In this document: in pieces, positions 6,088 to 14,674 of the stretch
Layout: the number at the start of each line of letters is the position of its first letter
Position numbering within the stretch: the first letter of the stretch is position 1
From: Micavibrio sp. UBA2020
Lineage (GTDB): Bacteria > Pseudomonadota > Alphaproteobacteria > Micavibrionales > UBA2020
Assembly: GCA_002334985.1 (NCBI GenBank)
Contig: DDBY01000090.1
Location: forward strand, 1 to 15,826
Length of the DNA: 15,826 nt
Reading direction: 5' to 3'
Notes under the pieces: model-generated
What the model was told of the DNA's origin: nothing
The model's input: only the letters and a program-made list of their open reading frames with translations
Database searches by the model: none
Program-made: the position numbers and the translations under genes

Positions 6088-7494
6088 ATGTCTTCTGAAA
6101 CTTTCGACGTTGTGGTTATCGGCTCCGGCCCCGGCGGCTATGTCTGCGCCATTCGCGCGGCGCAGCTGGGTCTCAAGACCGCCTGCATCGAAAAAGACAA
6201 CACGCTGGGCGGCACTTGCCTCAACGTCGGCTGCATCCCCTCCAAGGCTCTTTTGAGCGTGTCCGAGAAATTCGCGCATGCGGAGCATGACTTTGCCGGC
6301 CTTGGCATTGATGTGGGCAAGCCGAAGCTCGACCTTAAAAAGATGATGACGCATAAAGACAAAGTCGTCGCCTCCAACACACAGGGCATCAGCTTCCTGT
6401 TCAAGAAAAACAAAGTCACCCATATCGTCGGCACGGGCAGCATCACGGCGGCGGGCACGGTCGAGGTGAGCGGCAAAGATGGCAAAAAAACCATCAGCGC
6501 AAAAAACATCGTCATCGCCACCGGTTCTGAATCCACGCCCCTGCGCGGCATTGAAGTGGATGAAAAGCAGATTGTCACCTCGACGGGCGCGCTTGCGCTC
6601 GACAAAGTGCCTGCCAGCCTTGCTGTTATCGGCGGCGGCGTCATCGGCCTTGAAATGGGCACGGTCTGGCAGCGCCTTGGCACCAAGGTTACGGTTATCG
6701 AATTCCTTGACCGCGTTTTGCCGGGCATGGATGGCGAGGTTTCCAAAGAGATGAAAAAAATCCTTGCCAAACAAGGGGTGGAATTCAAGCTGGGCACGAA
6801 GGTCACCGGCGCTGAAACCAAAAAAGGCAAAGTCACCCTGACGCTGGAGCCTGCCAACGGCGGCGCGGCGGAAAAGCTGGAAGTCGAAACCGTACTACTG
6901 GCCATTGGCCGCCGCCCCTATACGGCGGGTCTCGGCCTTGAAAAGGCCGGCGTCACTGTCGATAACCGCGGCATGGTGCAAATCGACGAGCATTTCCAGA
7001 CCAGCGTGCCCGGCATCTATGCCATCGGCGACGTCGTGCGCGGCCCCATGCTCGCACATAAAGCGGAAGACGAGGGCGTGGTGGTTGCTGAAATCATCGC
7101 GGGCCAGTCCGGCCATATCAATTATGACTGCATCCCCGGCGTGGTTTACACCGCGCCCGAAGCGGCCAGTGTCGGCAAAACCGAAGAGCAGCTGAAAGAA
7201 GCGGGCATCCCCTACAAAGCGGGCAAGTTCCCCTTCATGGCCAACGGCCGCGCCCGCGCCATGGCGGCGACGGACGGTTTTGTCAAAATCCTTGCGCATG
7301 CCGAAACCGACCGCGTGCTCGGCTGCCATATCGTCGGGCCCGAAGCGGGTACGCTGATTGCCGAAGTGGTTGCGGTCATGGAATTCGGCGGCAGTGCCGA
7401 AGACATCGCGCGTATTTGCCATGCGCACCCGACGCTGAACGAAGTTGTCAAAGAAGCGGCGCTGGCGGTTGATGGCCGCCCGCTGCATATCTGA
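6088..7494 (+). CDS. lpdA: dihydrolipoamide dehydrogenase (E3)
   Basis: FAD-dependent E3 that reoxidises dihydrolipoyl groups with NAD+; given the locus it serves the 2-oxoglutarate dehydrogenase complex and possibly other 2-oxoacid complexes. ATG 6088 (468 residues, the usual family length) is chosen over in-frame ATG 5980 because of AGAGGG just upstream and because residue 7 begins the standard FAD-binding strand DVVVIGSGPGGY. The redox disulfide is in GGTCLNVGCIPSK (Cys44, Cys49). The NAD-binding GGGVIGLEMG lies around residue 183, the second FAD motif is in YAIGDV, and the C-terminal catalytic pair in HAHPTLNE is His447 and Glu452. All key residues are intact. Its stop overlaps the start of the next gene (TGATG), implying cotranscription. 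It is separated from sucAB by a lipase/toxin-antitoxin segment and an opposing gene. Confidence 0.97.
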   Translation: MSSETFDVVVIGSGPGGYVCAIRAAQLGLKTACIEKDNTLGGTCLNVGCIPSKALLSVSEKFAHAEHDFAGLGIDVGKPKLDLKKMMTHKDKVVASNTQGISFLFKKNKVTHIVGTGSITAAGTVEVSGKDGKKTISAKNIVIATGSESTPLRGIEVDEKQIVTSTGALALDKVPASLAVIGGGVIGLEMGTVWQRLGTKVTVIEFLDRVLPGMDGEVSKEMKKILAKQGVEFKLGTKVTGAETKKGKVTLTLEPANGGAAEKLEVETVLLAIGRRPYTAGLGLEKAGVTVDNRGMVQIDEHFQTSVPGIYAIGDVVRGPMLAHKAEDEGVVVAEIIAGQSGHINYDCIPGVVYTAPEAASVGKTEEQLKEAGIPYKAGKFPFMANGRARAMAATDGFVKILAHAETDRVLGCHIVGPEAGTLIAEVVAVMEFGGSAEDIARICHAHPTLNEVVKEAALAVDGRPLHI

Positions 7495-8084
7495 TGCGCG
7501 CGCGGTATCTCCTCTCTGCGCTTTTGGCGGTCTGGCTGATAGCTGCAGCGCCGCCCGCGCAGGCGCAAACGCTTCAAGCCCCCGCGCAGCCTGATTTGAA
7601 AGCGCAGGAAGCCGTCACGCTGTTCGATGCGCTTTGTCTTGCCTATCTGGGGCAGGGTAACAAGATGCTGGAGCAGGCCTATAGTATCGGCGCAAAACCC
7701 ATACCGCAGATGTTCGCGCAGCAGTTTCTGGGCGGCACGCACCGCGGCGTCGGTCTGGCTGTGCAGGGCAAGGGCAGCCTTTATATGCTGGGCTTGACCG
7801 AGCAGCCGTCGTGCGTGATTGCCGCGCCTGAAGCAAACGGCGTATCGGCACTGCAAACCTTCGCCGCCGGTGCGCGCCGCCTGCTGGTGACAGAAGGCAC
7901 GGTCGATGGGCAGTATCAGCAAATCTATGCCGTTGTGAAACAGGATGCTGTCACCGCGCAGCAAAAAAGCATGATTGTGATTGCGACAATCTCGCCCGAA
8001 GGTGCGGCTGGCGCTGTGTTCAAGGCATTGCCCGCACAAACGGCGCGCGAGATGGGCATCGTGCCCGACAAATGGCCGGAATAA
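7494..8084 (+). CDS. small exported protein of unknown function, coupled to lpdA
   Basis: A 196-residue protein with a clear signal peptide: positive n-region MRARY, hydrophobic core 6-19 and an AQA cleavage site after residue 24. The mature part begins with a Gln/Pro-rich linker, then VTLFDALCLAYLG and a later PSCVIA. The two cysteines of the mature part (Cys48, Cys107) could form a disulfide in the periplasm. The pattern FxxLCLAxxG, AxxFLGG, CxV is reminiscent of the poorly characterised NMCC_0638-type (lipo)proteins; I hold this loosely. The start ATG overlaps the lpdA stop by one base, so it is translated from the lpdA mRNA. A strong terminator follows 20 bp after its stop. The function and the link to E3 are unknown. 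Confidence 0.8.
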   Translation: MRARYLLSALLAVWLIAAAPPAQAQTLQAPAQPDLKAQEAVTLFDALCLAYLGQGNKMLEQAYSIGAKPIPQMFAQQFLGGTHRGVGLAVQGKGSLYMLGLTEQPSCVIAAPEANGVSALQTFAAGARRLLVTEGTVDGQYQQIYAVVKQDAVTAQQKSMIVIATISPEGAAGAVFKALPAQTAREMGIVPDKWPE

Positions 8085-8104
8085 AAACATCAGATACGCA
8101 ATAG

Positions 8105-8140
8105 AAAAGGCCGGCAGTTAATTGCCGGCCTTTTCTTTTT
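8105..8140 (+). terminator. strong bidirectional intrinsic terminator after lpdA operon
   Basis: A perfect 12-bp stem, AAAAGGCCGGCA (8105-8116) with TGCCGGCCTTTT (8123-8134), closes a 6-base loop and is followed by CTTTTT. The A-rich left arm gives TTTTCTATT on the other strand. The hairpin can thus also end the minus-strand transcript of the small gene stopping at 8159. Confidence 0.92.
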
Positions 8141-8158
8141 ATGTGCGTTCAGTTGGTA

Positions 8159-8401
8159 TTAGCTTTTGAACGTCGAGACGACTTTCGTGCCGCCGATGCT
8201 GTGCGGCATACGCTCGAGCGCGGGCGCTGTGTTGTCCGCAAATACGAAGCGGATAACGGGCTCTTGGCTGTCGATGTCGCGCGCCATGTTGACGTCAATC
8301 AATTCGGACGCGAAATCGCGGGCGATGCTTTCAATCTGTTGTGCGACGCGGTTAAAAATGCCGTCGAGGTCGCGGTCGGTCCAGTTACGCGGGGTAGTCA
8401 T
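8159..8401 (-). CDS. unrecognised 80-residue protein
   Basis: A short gene on the minus strand. ATG 8401 is supported by AGAAGGTG (8414-8407) five bases upstream and by a consensus promoter about 110 bases beyond; the frame runs open further upstream but without a ribosome binding site and across the promoter. The 80-residue product is soluble, without signal peptide or membrane span: an amphipathic, probably helical first half (NWTDRDLDGIFNRVAQQIES, then a DFASELIDV segment) and a beta-like second half (PVIRFVFADN, GTKVVSTF). I do not recognise the family. It is divergent from hutU, with its promoter backing onto the hutU upstream region, and ends at the shared bidirectional terminator. Coding is supported by the good start signals and clean stop placement. 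Confidence 0.68.
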   Translation of the reverse strand: MTTPRNWTDRDLDGIFNRVAQQIESIARDFASELIDVNMARDIDSQEPVIRFVFADNTAPALERMPHSIGGTKVVSTFKS

Positions 8402-8473
8402 GGTATCACCTTCTTTATTCAGTCTTTTTCTTGTTATTGGCCGGCCATCCAAAAATGCTGCATCGCGCTGAGT

Positions 8474-8494
8474 AAAAATTGCGGCGCTGCCGCA
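8474..8494 (-). promoter_or_regulatory. terminator-like hairpin in the 5' leader of the 80-residue gene
   Basis: On the minus strand TGCGGC (8494-8489) pairs with GCCGCA (8485-8480) around a 3-base loop, then one A and five T (8478-8474). It lies about 10-30 bases after the predicted transcription start and about 75 bases before the start codon. An attenuator or an RNA-stabilising stem are both possible; the stem is only 6 bp. Confidence 0.35.
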
Positions 8495-8509
8495 TGGCCG
8501 AAGTGGAGG

Positions 8510-8538
8510 AATATCTGCCTGTTTTATGTAACTGTCAA
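8510..8538 (-). promoter_or_regulatory. consensus-like sigma70 promoter for the 80-residue gene
   Basis: Reading the minus strand, a perfect TTGACA (8538-8533) is followed after exactly 17 bases by GATATT (8515-8510). The predicted start near 8503 leaves a leader of about 100 nt. The -35 box lies inside the short inverted repeat CAACA-CCC-TGTTG (8536-8548) and faces the hutU upstream region. Confidence 0.65.
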
Positions 8539-8545
8539 CACCCTG

Positions 8546-8606
8546 TTGCAAAAAGGCGCAATGGTGTATGTTTTTGTATCGCATTTTCAAACAGTTAAGG
8601 TGAGAT
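8546..8606 (+). promoter_or_regulatory. hutU upstream region, possible promoter
   Basis: TTGCAA (8546-8551) could be a -35 box. TATGTT (8567-8572) is the best -10 word but at a short 15-base spacing, so the assignment is weak. A GTATG-TTTTT-GTAT stretch (8566-8579) is a candidate regulator site only by position. AAGGTGA (8597-8603) is the ribosome binding site of hutU. Confidence 0.3.
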
Positions 8607-10316
8607 ATGGCAGCCGAACCCGCCCGTGTCAACAAACGCATTATCAAGGCGCCGCACGGCGCTCAGCTGAACGCCAAATCATGGCTGACAGAAGCGCCGC
8701 TGCGCATGCTCATGAATAACCTCGACCCCGACGTCGCGGAAAATCCCGACGAGCTGGTGGTCTATGGCGGCATCGGCAAGGCGGCACGCAACTGGGAATG
8801 TTTCGACAAAATCGTTGAAACGCTGAAGGGGCTGGAGCTGGATGAAACGCTGCTCGTGCAATCGGGCAAGCCTGTCGGCGTTTTTAAAACGCATAAAGAC
8901 GCGCCGCGCGTGCTGCTTGCGAATTCGAACCTTGTCCCCAACTGGGCAGACTGGGCGCATTTCCGCGAGCTGGATGCCAAGGGATTGATGATGTACGGGC
9001 AGATGACGGCAGGCTCGTGGATTTATATCGGCACGCAAGGCATTGTGCAGGGTACCTATGAAACCTTCGTCGAGGTTGGCCGCCGCCACTATAACGGCGA
9101 TTTGAAAGGCAAATGGATTTTGACGGGCGGGCTTGGCGGCATGGGCGGCGCGCAGCCGCTGGCCGCGACCATGGCGGGCGCCTCCATGCTGGCGGTCGAA
9201 TGTCAGATGAGCCGTATCGAACGGCGCCTTGCCACACGCTACCTCGATAAAAAAGCAACCTCGCTTGATGAAGCGATTGCCATGATTCACGCCGCGCATG
9301 CGGAAGGGAAAGCCATTTCCGTCGGGCTTCTCGGCAATGCGGCGGAGGTATTTCCGGAGCTGGTCAAGCGCGCGAAGGCTGATGCGAAATACCGCCCCGA
9401 CGCCGTGACCGACCAGACATCGGCGCATGACCCGCTGAACGGTTATCTGCCTGCCGGCTGGACATGGGCGGAGGCAGAACAAAAACGTCAAAGCGCCCCG
9501 GACGACGTCATTCATGCGGCCAAAAAATCCATGAAGGCGCATGTACAGGCGATGCTGGACTTTTACGCCATGGGTATTCCGACGCTGGACTACGGCAACA
9601 ACATCCGCGCGATGGCGGAAGAAGAGGGGCTTGAAAACGCCTTCGCCTTCCCGGGGTTTGTGCCGGCCTATATCCGACCGCTGTTTTGCCGTGGTGTGGG
9701 ACCTTTCCGCTGGGCGGCGCTGTCGGGCGACCCCGAAGACATTTATAAAACAGATGCCAAGGTCAAAGAGCTGTTGCCGGATAACAAACACCTCCATAAC
9801 TGGCTGGACATGGCGAAAGAGCGTATCCAGTTCCAGGGTTTGCCCGCGCGTATTTGCTGGGTAGGCTTGGGCGACCGCGCACGCCTTGGCCTTGCGTTTA
9901 ACGACATGGTAAAAAACGGGGAGCTAAAAGCCCCCGTGGTCATCGGCCGTGACCATCTCGACAGCGGCTCCGTCGCCAGCCCGAACCGCGAGACGGAAGG
10001 TATGAAGGACGGCAGCGATGCCGTATCCGACTGGCCGCTTCTGAATGCGCTTCTCAATACCGCCAGCGGCGCGACGTGGGTTTCGCTGCATCACGGCGGC
10101 GGTGTCGGTATGGGCTTTTCACAGCACAGCGGCATGGTTGTTGTGGCCGACGGCACGGAAGATGCCGCGCGGCGTTTGAAAAACGTGCTGACCAACGACC
10201 CCGCCACCGGCGTTATGCGCCATGCCGATGCGGGGTATGATATTGCCGTCGAATGCGCGCGTGAAAAAGGCTTGCACCTGCCCATGGTTGCGGGCGCGAA
10301 AGGAAGCGTAAAATGA
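8607..10316 (+). CDS. hutU: urocanate hydratase (urocanase)
   Basis: Second step of histidine degradation: hydration of urocanate to 4-imidazolone-5-propionate, using tightly bound NAD+ as an electrophile, in the cytosol. It has 569 residues (family about 555-570). Diagnostic segments are intact: [24 protein letters not shown], the glycine-rich [11 protein letters not shown] from residue 174, [29 protein letters not shown], then [11 protein letters not shown] with Cys417 at the position of the essential Cys410 of the Pseudomonas enzyme, and [11 protein letters not shown] with SQHSG near the end. It is the first gene of the plus-strand hut group; its stop overlaps the hutH start in ATGA (10313-10316). 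Confidence 0.98.
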   Translation: MAAEPARVNKRIIKAPHGAQLNAKSWLTEAPLRMLMNNLDPDVAENPDELVVYGGIGKAARNWECFDKIVETLKGLELDETLLVQSGKPVGVFKTHKDAPRVLLANSNLVPNWADWAHFRELDAKGLMMYGQMTAGSWIYIGTQGIVQGTYETFVEVGRRHYNGDLKGKWILTGGLGGMGGAQPLAATMAGASMLAVECQMSRIERRLATRYLDKKATSLDEAIAMIHAAHAEGKAISVGLLGNAAEVFPELVKRAKADAKYRPDAVTDQTSAHDPLNGYLPAGWTWAEAEQKRQSAPDDVIHAAKKSMKAHVQAMLDFYAMGIPTLDYGNNIRAMAEEEGLENAFAFPGFVPAYIRPLFCRGVGPFRWAALSGDPEDIYKTDAKVKELLPDNKHLHNWLDMAKERIQFQGLPARICWVGLGDRARLGLAFNDMVKNGELKAPVVIGRDHLDSGSVASPNRETEGMKDGSDAVSDWPLLNALLNTASGATWVSLHHGGGVGMGFSQHSGMVVVADGTEDAARRLKNVLTNDPATGVMRHADAGYDIAVECAREKGLHLPMVAGAKGSVK

Positions 10317-11854
10317 AAAAAATCGTTATCCAGCCGGGCGAATTGAGCCTCTCTATCCTGCGCATGGCCGTGAAGCACCATGTGCCGGTGGCGCTTGCCC
10401 CTGCCGCTTATAAAAATATCGACCTGTCGCAACGTCACATCCAGAACATCATCGACGATGGCCAGACGGTTTACAGCATCAATACGGGCTTTGGCGCACT
10501 CGCCAAGGTGCGCATCGCGCCCGAGGATTTTGAAACGCTGCAGCGCAATCTTATTTTATCGCATGCAACGGGCGTCGGCCGGTTTCTGGACGATGATATT
10601 GTACGTCTTATTCTGCTTTTGAAAATCAACGCGCTGGCGCAGGGCTATTCGGGTGTGCGCCGCGAAGTGATTGATTTCCTTATCGAGCTTTATAACCGCG
10701 AAATATACCCCTGCATCCCGGAAAAGGGCTCTGTCGGCGCGTCGGGCGACCTTGCGCCGCTCGCGCACTTGTCGCTGCCCTTGATTGGGGCGGGGCAGGT
10801 GCGCGTGGGCGGCATCCTCAAGGATGCGCGCGCGGAAATGAAAAAACAGGGGCTGAAGCCTTTGCAGTTGGCGCCCAAGGAAGGTCTTGCGCTGATTAAC
10901 GGCACGCAGGTTTCGACGGCGCTTGCGCTGCGCGGGCTTTTCCGTGCCGAAGATTGTTTTGCGGGGGCGGTTGTCGCGGGTGCGCTGACGGTCGATGCGG
11001 CCAAAGGCTCCACCACGCCGTTTGACCCCGATATCCAGCGGGTACGCCGCCAGAAAGGGCAAATCGACGTTGCTAAAATCTATGTGAACCTGCTCAAAGG
11101 CAGCGCTATTCGTAAATCGCACGACAACGAAGACGACCCCAAGGTGCAAGACCCCTATTGCATCCGCTGCATGCCGCAGGTGATGGGCGCGTGTCTTGAC
11201 CATATCCGCTTTGCTGCCGACGTGTTTTTGAACGAGGCGAACGCGGTGACCGACAATCCGCTTATTTTCCTTGAAACGGGCGAAGTAAAGTCGGGCGGCA
11301 ATTTTCACGCGGAGCCGATTGCAATGGCAGCCGACAGTCTCGCCCTTGCCGTCGCGGAAATCGGCAATATGAGCGAGCGCCGCATTGCCATGCTGATTGA
11401 CAGCCGCATGAGCGGCCTGCCGCCGTTCCTGGTGCAGGATGCGGGCGTCAATTCCGGTTTTATGATTGCGCATGTGACGGCGGCGGCGCTGGCGTCCGAA
11501 AACAAGCTTCTGGCGCACCCCGCCTGCGTCGATAGTATCCCGACGTCGGCCAATCAGGAAGACCACGTCAGCATGGCGACGCACGGCGCGCGCAGGCTCA
11601 ACGACATGGCGACCAATACGGCGAATATTGTGGGCATCGAGCTTCTGGCCGCGGCGCAGGGGATAGATTTTCACCTGCCGCTGCAAACGTCCAAACCGCT
11701 GCAGGATGTCATGCATATCTTGCGCGCACAGGTCAGCCATTATAGCGAAGACCATTATTTCGCGCCCGATATCCGCATCGCCACGCGGATTGTGGAGGCG
11801 GGGACTTTCCTGCCCTTCGTCGGGCGTAAAACCCTGCCGTCTTTCGCGCTGTAA
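10313..11854 (+). CDS. hutH: histidine ammonia-lyase
   Basis: First step of histidine degradation: removal of ammonia from L-histidine to give trans-urocanate. It has 513 residues, the usual length. The electrophilic MIO cofactor forms from the ASG triad in [14 protein letters not shown] (Ala143, Ser144, Gly145), matching the Ser143 region of the Pseudomonas enzyme. Tyr54 in VYSINTGFG corresponds to the catalytic Tyr53. Other family segments are present: [22 protein letters not shown], [13 protein letters not shown] and the late NQEDHVSM. The start ATG overlaps the hutU stop by four bases and has AAAGGAA (10299-10305) 7 bases upstream, so both are translated from one mRNA. hutG follows after 8 bp. 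Confidence 0.98.
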   Translation: MKKIVIQPGELSLSILRMAVKHHVPVALAPAAYKNIDLSQRHIQNIIDDGQTVYSINTGFGALAKVRIAPEDFETLQRNLILSHATGVGRFLDDDIVRLILLLKINALAQGYSGVRREVIDFLIELYNREIYPCIPEKGSVGASGDLAPLAHLSLPLIGAGQVRVGGILKDARAEMKKQGLKPLQLAPKEGLALINGTQVSTALALRGLFRAEDCFAGAVVAGALTVDAAKGSTTPFDPDIQRVRRQKGQIDVAKIYVNLLKGSAIRKSHDNEDDPKVQDPYCIRCMPQVMGACLDHIRFAADVFLNEANAVTDNPLIFLETGEVKSGGNFHAEPIAMAADSLALAVAEIGNMSERRIAMLIDSRMSGLPPFLVQDAGVNSGFMIAHVTAAALASENKLLAHPACVDSIPTSANQEDHVSMATHGARRLNDMATNTANIVGIELLAAAQGIDFHLPLQTSKPLQDVMHILRAQVSHYSEDHYFAPDIRIATRIVEAGTFLPFVGRKTLPSFAL

Positions 11855-11862
11855 GCGGGGGC

Positions 11863-12666
11863 ATGATGCAGTCTCGCCGTTTGGTACAGGGCCGCACGCC
11901 GCTTCTGGTCAGTATCCCGCACATGGGCACCTACCTGCCGCCGGATATCCGCGCGCGGCTGAACGATACGGGGCGCGCGCTGCCGGATACCGACTGGCAT
12001 TTGGACAGGCTTTATGATTTCGCGGCGGATATGGGGGCGAGTGTCCTGATGTCCACCCATTCGCGTTATGTCGTCGATTTGAACCGCGCGCAGGAAGATA
12101 CGGATTTATATCCGGGGCAGGTCAAGACCGGCCTTTGCCCGCTGCAAACCTTCGACGGCGAAGATATTTATCAGGCGGGCGAAGCGCCCGATGGTATCGA
12201 AAAGCTGAACCGCGTTGCAGCCTATTGGCTGCCGTATCACGAAGCGTTGGCGGCGGAGCTGGCGCGCATCAAATCCGTTTTTGGCTATGCGATTTTATAC
12301 GACGCCCACTCCATCCGCGCCGAAGTGCCGCGTTTGTTCGACGGGCGGCTGTGGGATTTGAACCTCGGCACGGCGCATGATACCAGCTGCGATGCGTCGA
12401 TGTCACAGGCAGCGCTGGCGGCGGCTGCGTCCGGCGATTATTCGGCGGTGCTGAACAAGCGCTTTGTCGGCGGGTATATCACGCGCGGTTACGGATGCCC
12501 TGCCGAAAATGTACACGCCATTCAGATGGAGCTTGTCTGGGATTTATACATGGACAGCGGCGCCCCCTATCATTACCGCGAAGAAAAAGCGGACAGGCTG
12601 AAGCCCGTTCTCGGCCGTGTCCTGCAATCCCTGCTGGATTGGGGGCGGGGGCGTTACGGCGTTTAA
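11863..12666 (+). CDS. hutG: N-formylglutamate deformylase (amidohydrolase)
   Basis: Last step of the five-step histidine pathway: hydrolysis of N-formyl-L-glutamate to glutamate and formate. It has 267 residues, as expected for the FGase (N-formylglutamate amidohydrolase) family. Family marks: LLVSIPHMGTYLP near the N-terminus (His20), DTDWHLDRLYDFA, SRYVVDLNR, the metal-site stretch ILYDAHSI (Asp147, His149), FVGGYITRGYG and HAIQMEL. Two adjacent ATGs (11863, 11866) are both usable behind the GGGGG stretch; I chose the first. It follows hutH by 8 bp and needs hutF, found at the right end of the window, to supply its substrate. The stop (TAA) overlaps the stop of the convergent DUF4919 gene within TTAA. 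Confidence 0.96.
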   Translation: MMQSRRLVQGRTPLLVSIPHMGTYLPPDIRARLNDTGRALPDTDWHLDRLYDFAADMGASVLMSTHSRYVVDLNRAQEDTDLYPGQVKTGLCPLQTFDGEDIYQAGEAPDGIEKLNRVAAYWLPYHEALAAELARIKSVFGYAILYDAHSIRAEVPRLFDGRLWDLNLGTAHDTSCDASMSQAALAAAASGDYSAVLNKRFVGGYITRGYGCPAENVHAIQMELVWDLYMDSGAPYHYREEKADRLKPVLGRVLQSLLDWGRGRYGV

Positions 12667-13328
12667 AGCGGCTGCGCAAAAACGCGGTCAACATTGAAAT
12701 AAATCACGGTTTTTTCACCGCTGCGCGGGTCGATTGCGTCGAAAACGTCATAAATATGGCCGTCTTGTTGTAACGTCGGGCGTTTTTTTATGCGCTGCAA
12801 TCTCAGGACATTGCGCATCAGGAAATATTCTTCGGTGATGTCGATAATTTGTAGCGCCGTTTCAAGGGCCTTCCCCTCCCCGTTTTTGAGGATACTGCCG
12901 ATAAGCGCGGCAAGAAAATCTTTATGCGGCTTCAGCCGGGCAAAATCATCGCCGCCAAGCTGATAGAGATGCTCTGCATGCACATGGCTGCGGTAATGGC
13001 CGAAATGTTTTCGCACGAGTCCTGTATAGGCGGGCAGCTGCGCGATGTTTTTGCGTGCGGCTTTGCCTGCGCTATCAAGCTCCTTCCAGATTTTATCGCC
13101 GCCATAAGGGTGATAAAAAGAGCTTTTCGCATAGGCAAAGCGAATAGCCTGAAAATCCGCCGCTGCCGGATTTTGCAAAGCGGCATCCACCAGTGCGAGA
13201 TAGGCGGCGTCCTGTGCCTGAAGGCTTTCTGCTTGGGGTGTGCTTACGGGCGCGGGCTGCGGCTGTGCAGCGGCGGGCTCGACTACGGCAAAGAAAAAGA
13301 CTACGAAAAAAATGGCCGAAAAACGCAT
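12663..13328 (-). CDS. DUF4919-like exported protein
   Basis: A 221-residue protein with a strong signal peptide (MRFSAIFFVVFFFAVV core, cleavage after AAA about residue 21) and a short Gln/Pro-rich linker. The mature domain matches what I know of DUF4919: DFQAIRFAYAKSSFYHPYG, then a helical middle, SILKNGEGKALETALQII, EEYFLMRNVL, GHIYDVFDAIDPRSGEKTVIYFNVD. DUF4919 proteins are best known from Bacteroidota and have no established function; the mature protein should be periplasmic or surface-exposed. It lies 35 bp downstream of hutI on the same strand and is probably on the hutI transcript. AGGTG precedes the ATG. It converges with hutG, sharing the TTAA overlap of stop codons (12663-12666). 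The family call is from memory of the motif order. Confidence 0.75.
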   Translation of the reverse strand: MRFSAIFFVVFFFAVVEPAAAQPQPAPVSTPQAESLQAQDAAYLALVDAALQNPAAADFQAIRFAYAKSSFYHPYGGDKIWKELDSAGKAARKNIAQLPAYTGLVRKHFGHYRSHVHAEHLYQLGGDDFARLKPHKDFLAALIGSILKNGEGKALETALQIIDITEEYFLMRNVLRLQRIKKRPTLQQDGHIYDVFDAIDPRSGEKTVIYFNVDRVFAQPL

Positions 13329-13363
13329 GTGTCACCTGCGGCAAAGATAACAATCAAACGGCA

Positions 13364-14602
13364 CTAGCCGGCAAAACCGTGCCATTCGCCATCCTTAACG
13401 ACGCCGATGGCGGGATTGTGGCCAAAAACATAACACAAATCGCGCGGGTGGCTGATGTCCCACAAAACGAAATCCGCGGCTTTGCCAATTTCCAATGTGC
13501 CAAGGTTGTCCTGCCAGCCGAGCGCGCGCGCGGCGTTGCGCGTGGCACCGGCGAGCGCTTCTTCCGGCGTCAGGCGAAACAGCGTGCAGGCCATGTTCAG
13601 CATCAGCAGCAGCGAAAGGCAGGGGGATGTGCCGGGGTTGTGGTCGGTGGCAATGGCCATCGGCACGCCATGCCGGCGCAACAAATCAACAGGCGGCAGT
13701 TGTTTTTCACGCAGGAAATAAAACGCACCGGGCAGCAAAACGGCCACGGTGCCGGAATCTTTCATCGCTTTGATGCCGTCTTCGTCCAGATATTCCAGAT
13801 GGTCGGCCGACAAGGCCTGATACTGCGCAGCCAGACGCGCGCCGTGCAGGTTGGATAGCTGCTCGGCATGCAGTTTAACGGGCAGGTTTAGGGCGCGCGC
13901 CTTGTCAAACACCCGCTGCACCTGCCCCGCGCTGAAGGCGATATGTTCGCAAAAGGCATCGACGGTATCGACAAGCCCTTCGGCGGCGAGCGTCGGCAGC
14001 ATAGTTTCGCAAATCAAATCGATATAGTCATCCGCGCGGTCTTTATATTCGGACGGCAGGGCATGCGCGCCCAGAAACGTGCGCTGTAGGCGAAAACCGT
14101 AATCATCACGCAATCGCGTCGCAACGCGCAGCAATTTACGCTCGCTTTCAAGGTCAAGGCCATATCCGGATTTAATCTCGAACGACGTAACACCCTGCCG
14201 GAACAGCGTCAGCAGGCGAAACAGCGTCTGGTCGAAAATTTTATCTTCGGATGTTTCGCGCACGCTGCGCACGGTGGAGGCGATGCCGCCGCCTGCCCGC
14301 GCGATGTCTTCGTAGGAAACGCCCTCAAGTCTTTGCTCGAATTCCTGTGCGCGGCTGCCGGCGTATGCCAGATGGGTGTGGCAATCGATAAGGCCGGGGG
14401 TAACCCATTTCCCCTCGCCATCCAGCACATATTCGGCAAGGTTTTCGTGCGGCAGGGCAAGTTCCTGCGCCGCACCAATCCAGGCGATGCGGCCGTCTTT
14501 GATGCCTACGGCAGCGTTATTGATAATGCCGTATCCAGTGTCTTGTCCGGCTGCGGGCAACATGGTGGCGATGTGCAGGTTTTTCCAAAGCGTATCAAAC
14601 AT
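13364..14602 (-). CDS. hutI: imidazolonepropionase
   Basis: Third step of histidine degradation: metal-dependent opening of 4-imidazolone-5-propionate to N-formimino-L-glutamate. ATG 14602 gives 412 residues, the normal length, with AAAAGG upstream; the frame continues far upstream, but that stretch is antisense to hutF. Amidohydrolase landmarks: [19 protein letters not shown] (metal His75, His77), [48 protein letters not shown] and the metal/catalytic [10 protein letters not shown] (Asp320). The first motif reads HLAYAGSR where many relatives have HLVFAGDR; metal ligands are kept. It is transcribed toward the DUF4919 gene and is divergent from hutF across 72 bp. Confidence 0.97.
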   Translation of the reverse strand: MFDTLWKNLHIATMLPAAGQDTGYGIINNAAVGIKDGRIAWIGAAQELALPHENLAEYVLDGEGKWVTPGLIDCHTHLAYAGSRAQEFEQRLEGVSYEDIARAGGGIASTVRSVRETSEDKIFDQTLFRLLTLFRQGVTSFEIKSGYGLDLESERKLLRVATRLRDDYGFRLQRTFLGAHALPSEYKDRADDYIDLICETMLPTLAAEGLVDTVDAFCEHIAFSAGQVQRVFDKARALNLPVKLHAEQLSNLHGARLAAQYQALSADHLEYLDEDGIKAMKDSGTVAVLLPGAFYFLREKQLPPVDLLRRHGVPMAIATDHNPGTSPCLSLLLMLNMACTLFRLTPEEALAGATRNAARALGWQDNLGTLEIGKAADFVLWDISHPRDLCYVFGHNPAIGVVKDGEWHGFAG

Positions 14603-14674
14603 GGCTTGGCCTTTTGTGGGGGCGGATATACATTTATAAAAGATTTTTCGCGCAAGGAACATGGAATACGCCGC
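14603..14674. promoter_or_regulatory. divergent hutI/hutF promoter region
   Basis: The 72-bp spacer must drive both genes. It holds an AT-rich core, GATATACATTTATAAAAG (14622-14639), with the imperfect symmetry TATA-CATT-TATA. TATAAA (14632-14637) can serve as a plus-strand -10. On the minus strand TTGCGC is followed after 17 bases by TGTATA. The symmetry could hold a repressor such as HutC, but no such gene is in the window. Ribosome sites are AAAAGG for hutI and GGAA (14663-14666) for hutF. Confidence 0.4.

Noticed and set aside
8438-8447. Perfect palindrome TGGCCGGCCA near the start of the 80-residue gene
   Set aside because: Short GC palindromes are frequent at this base composition, and it has no T run or conserved context.
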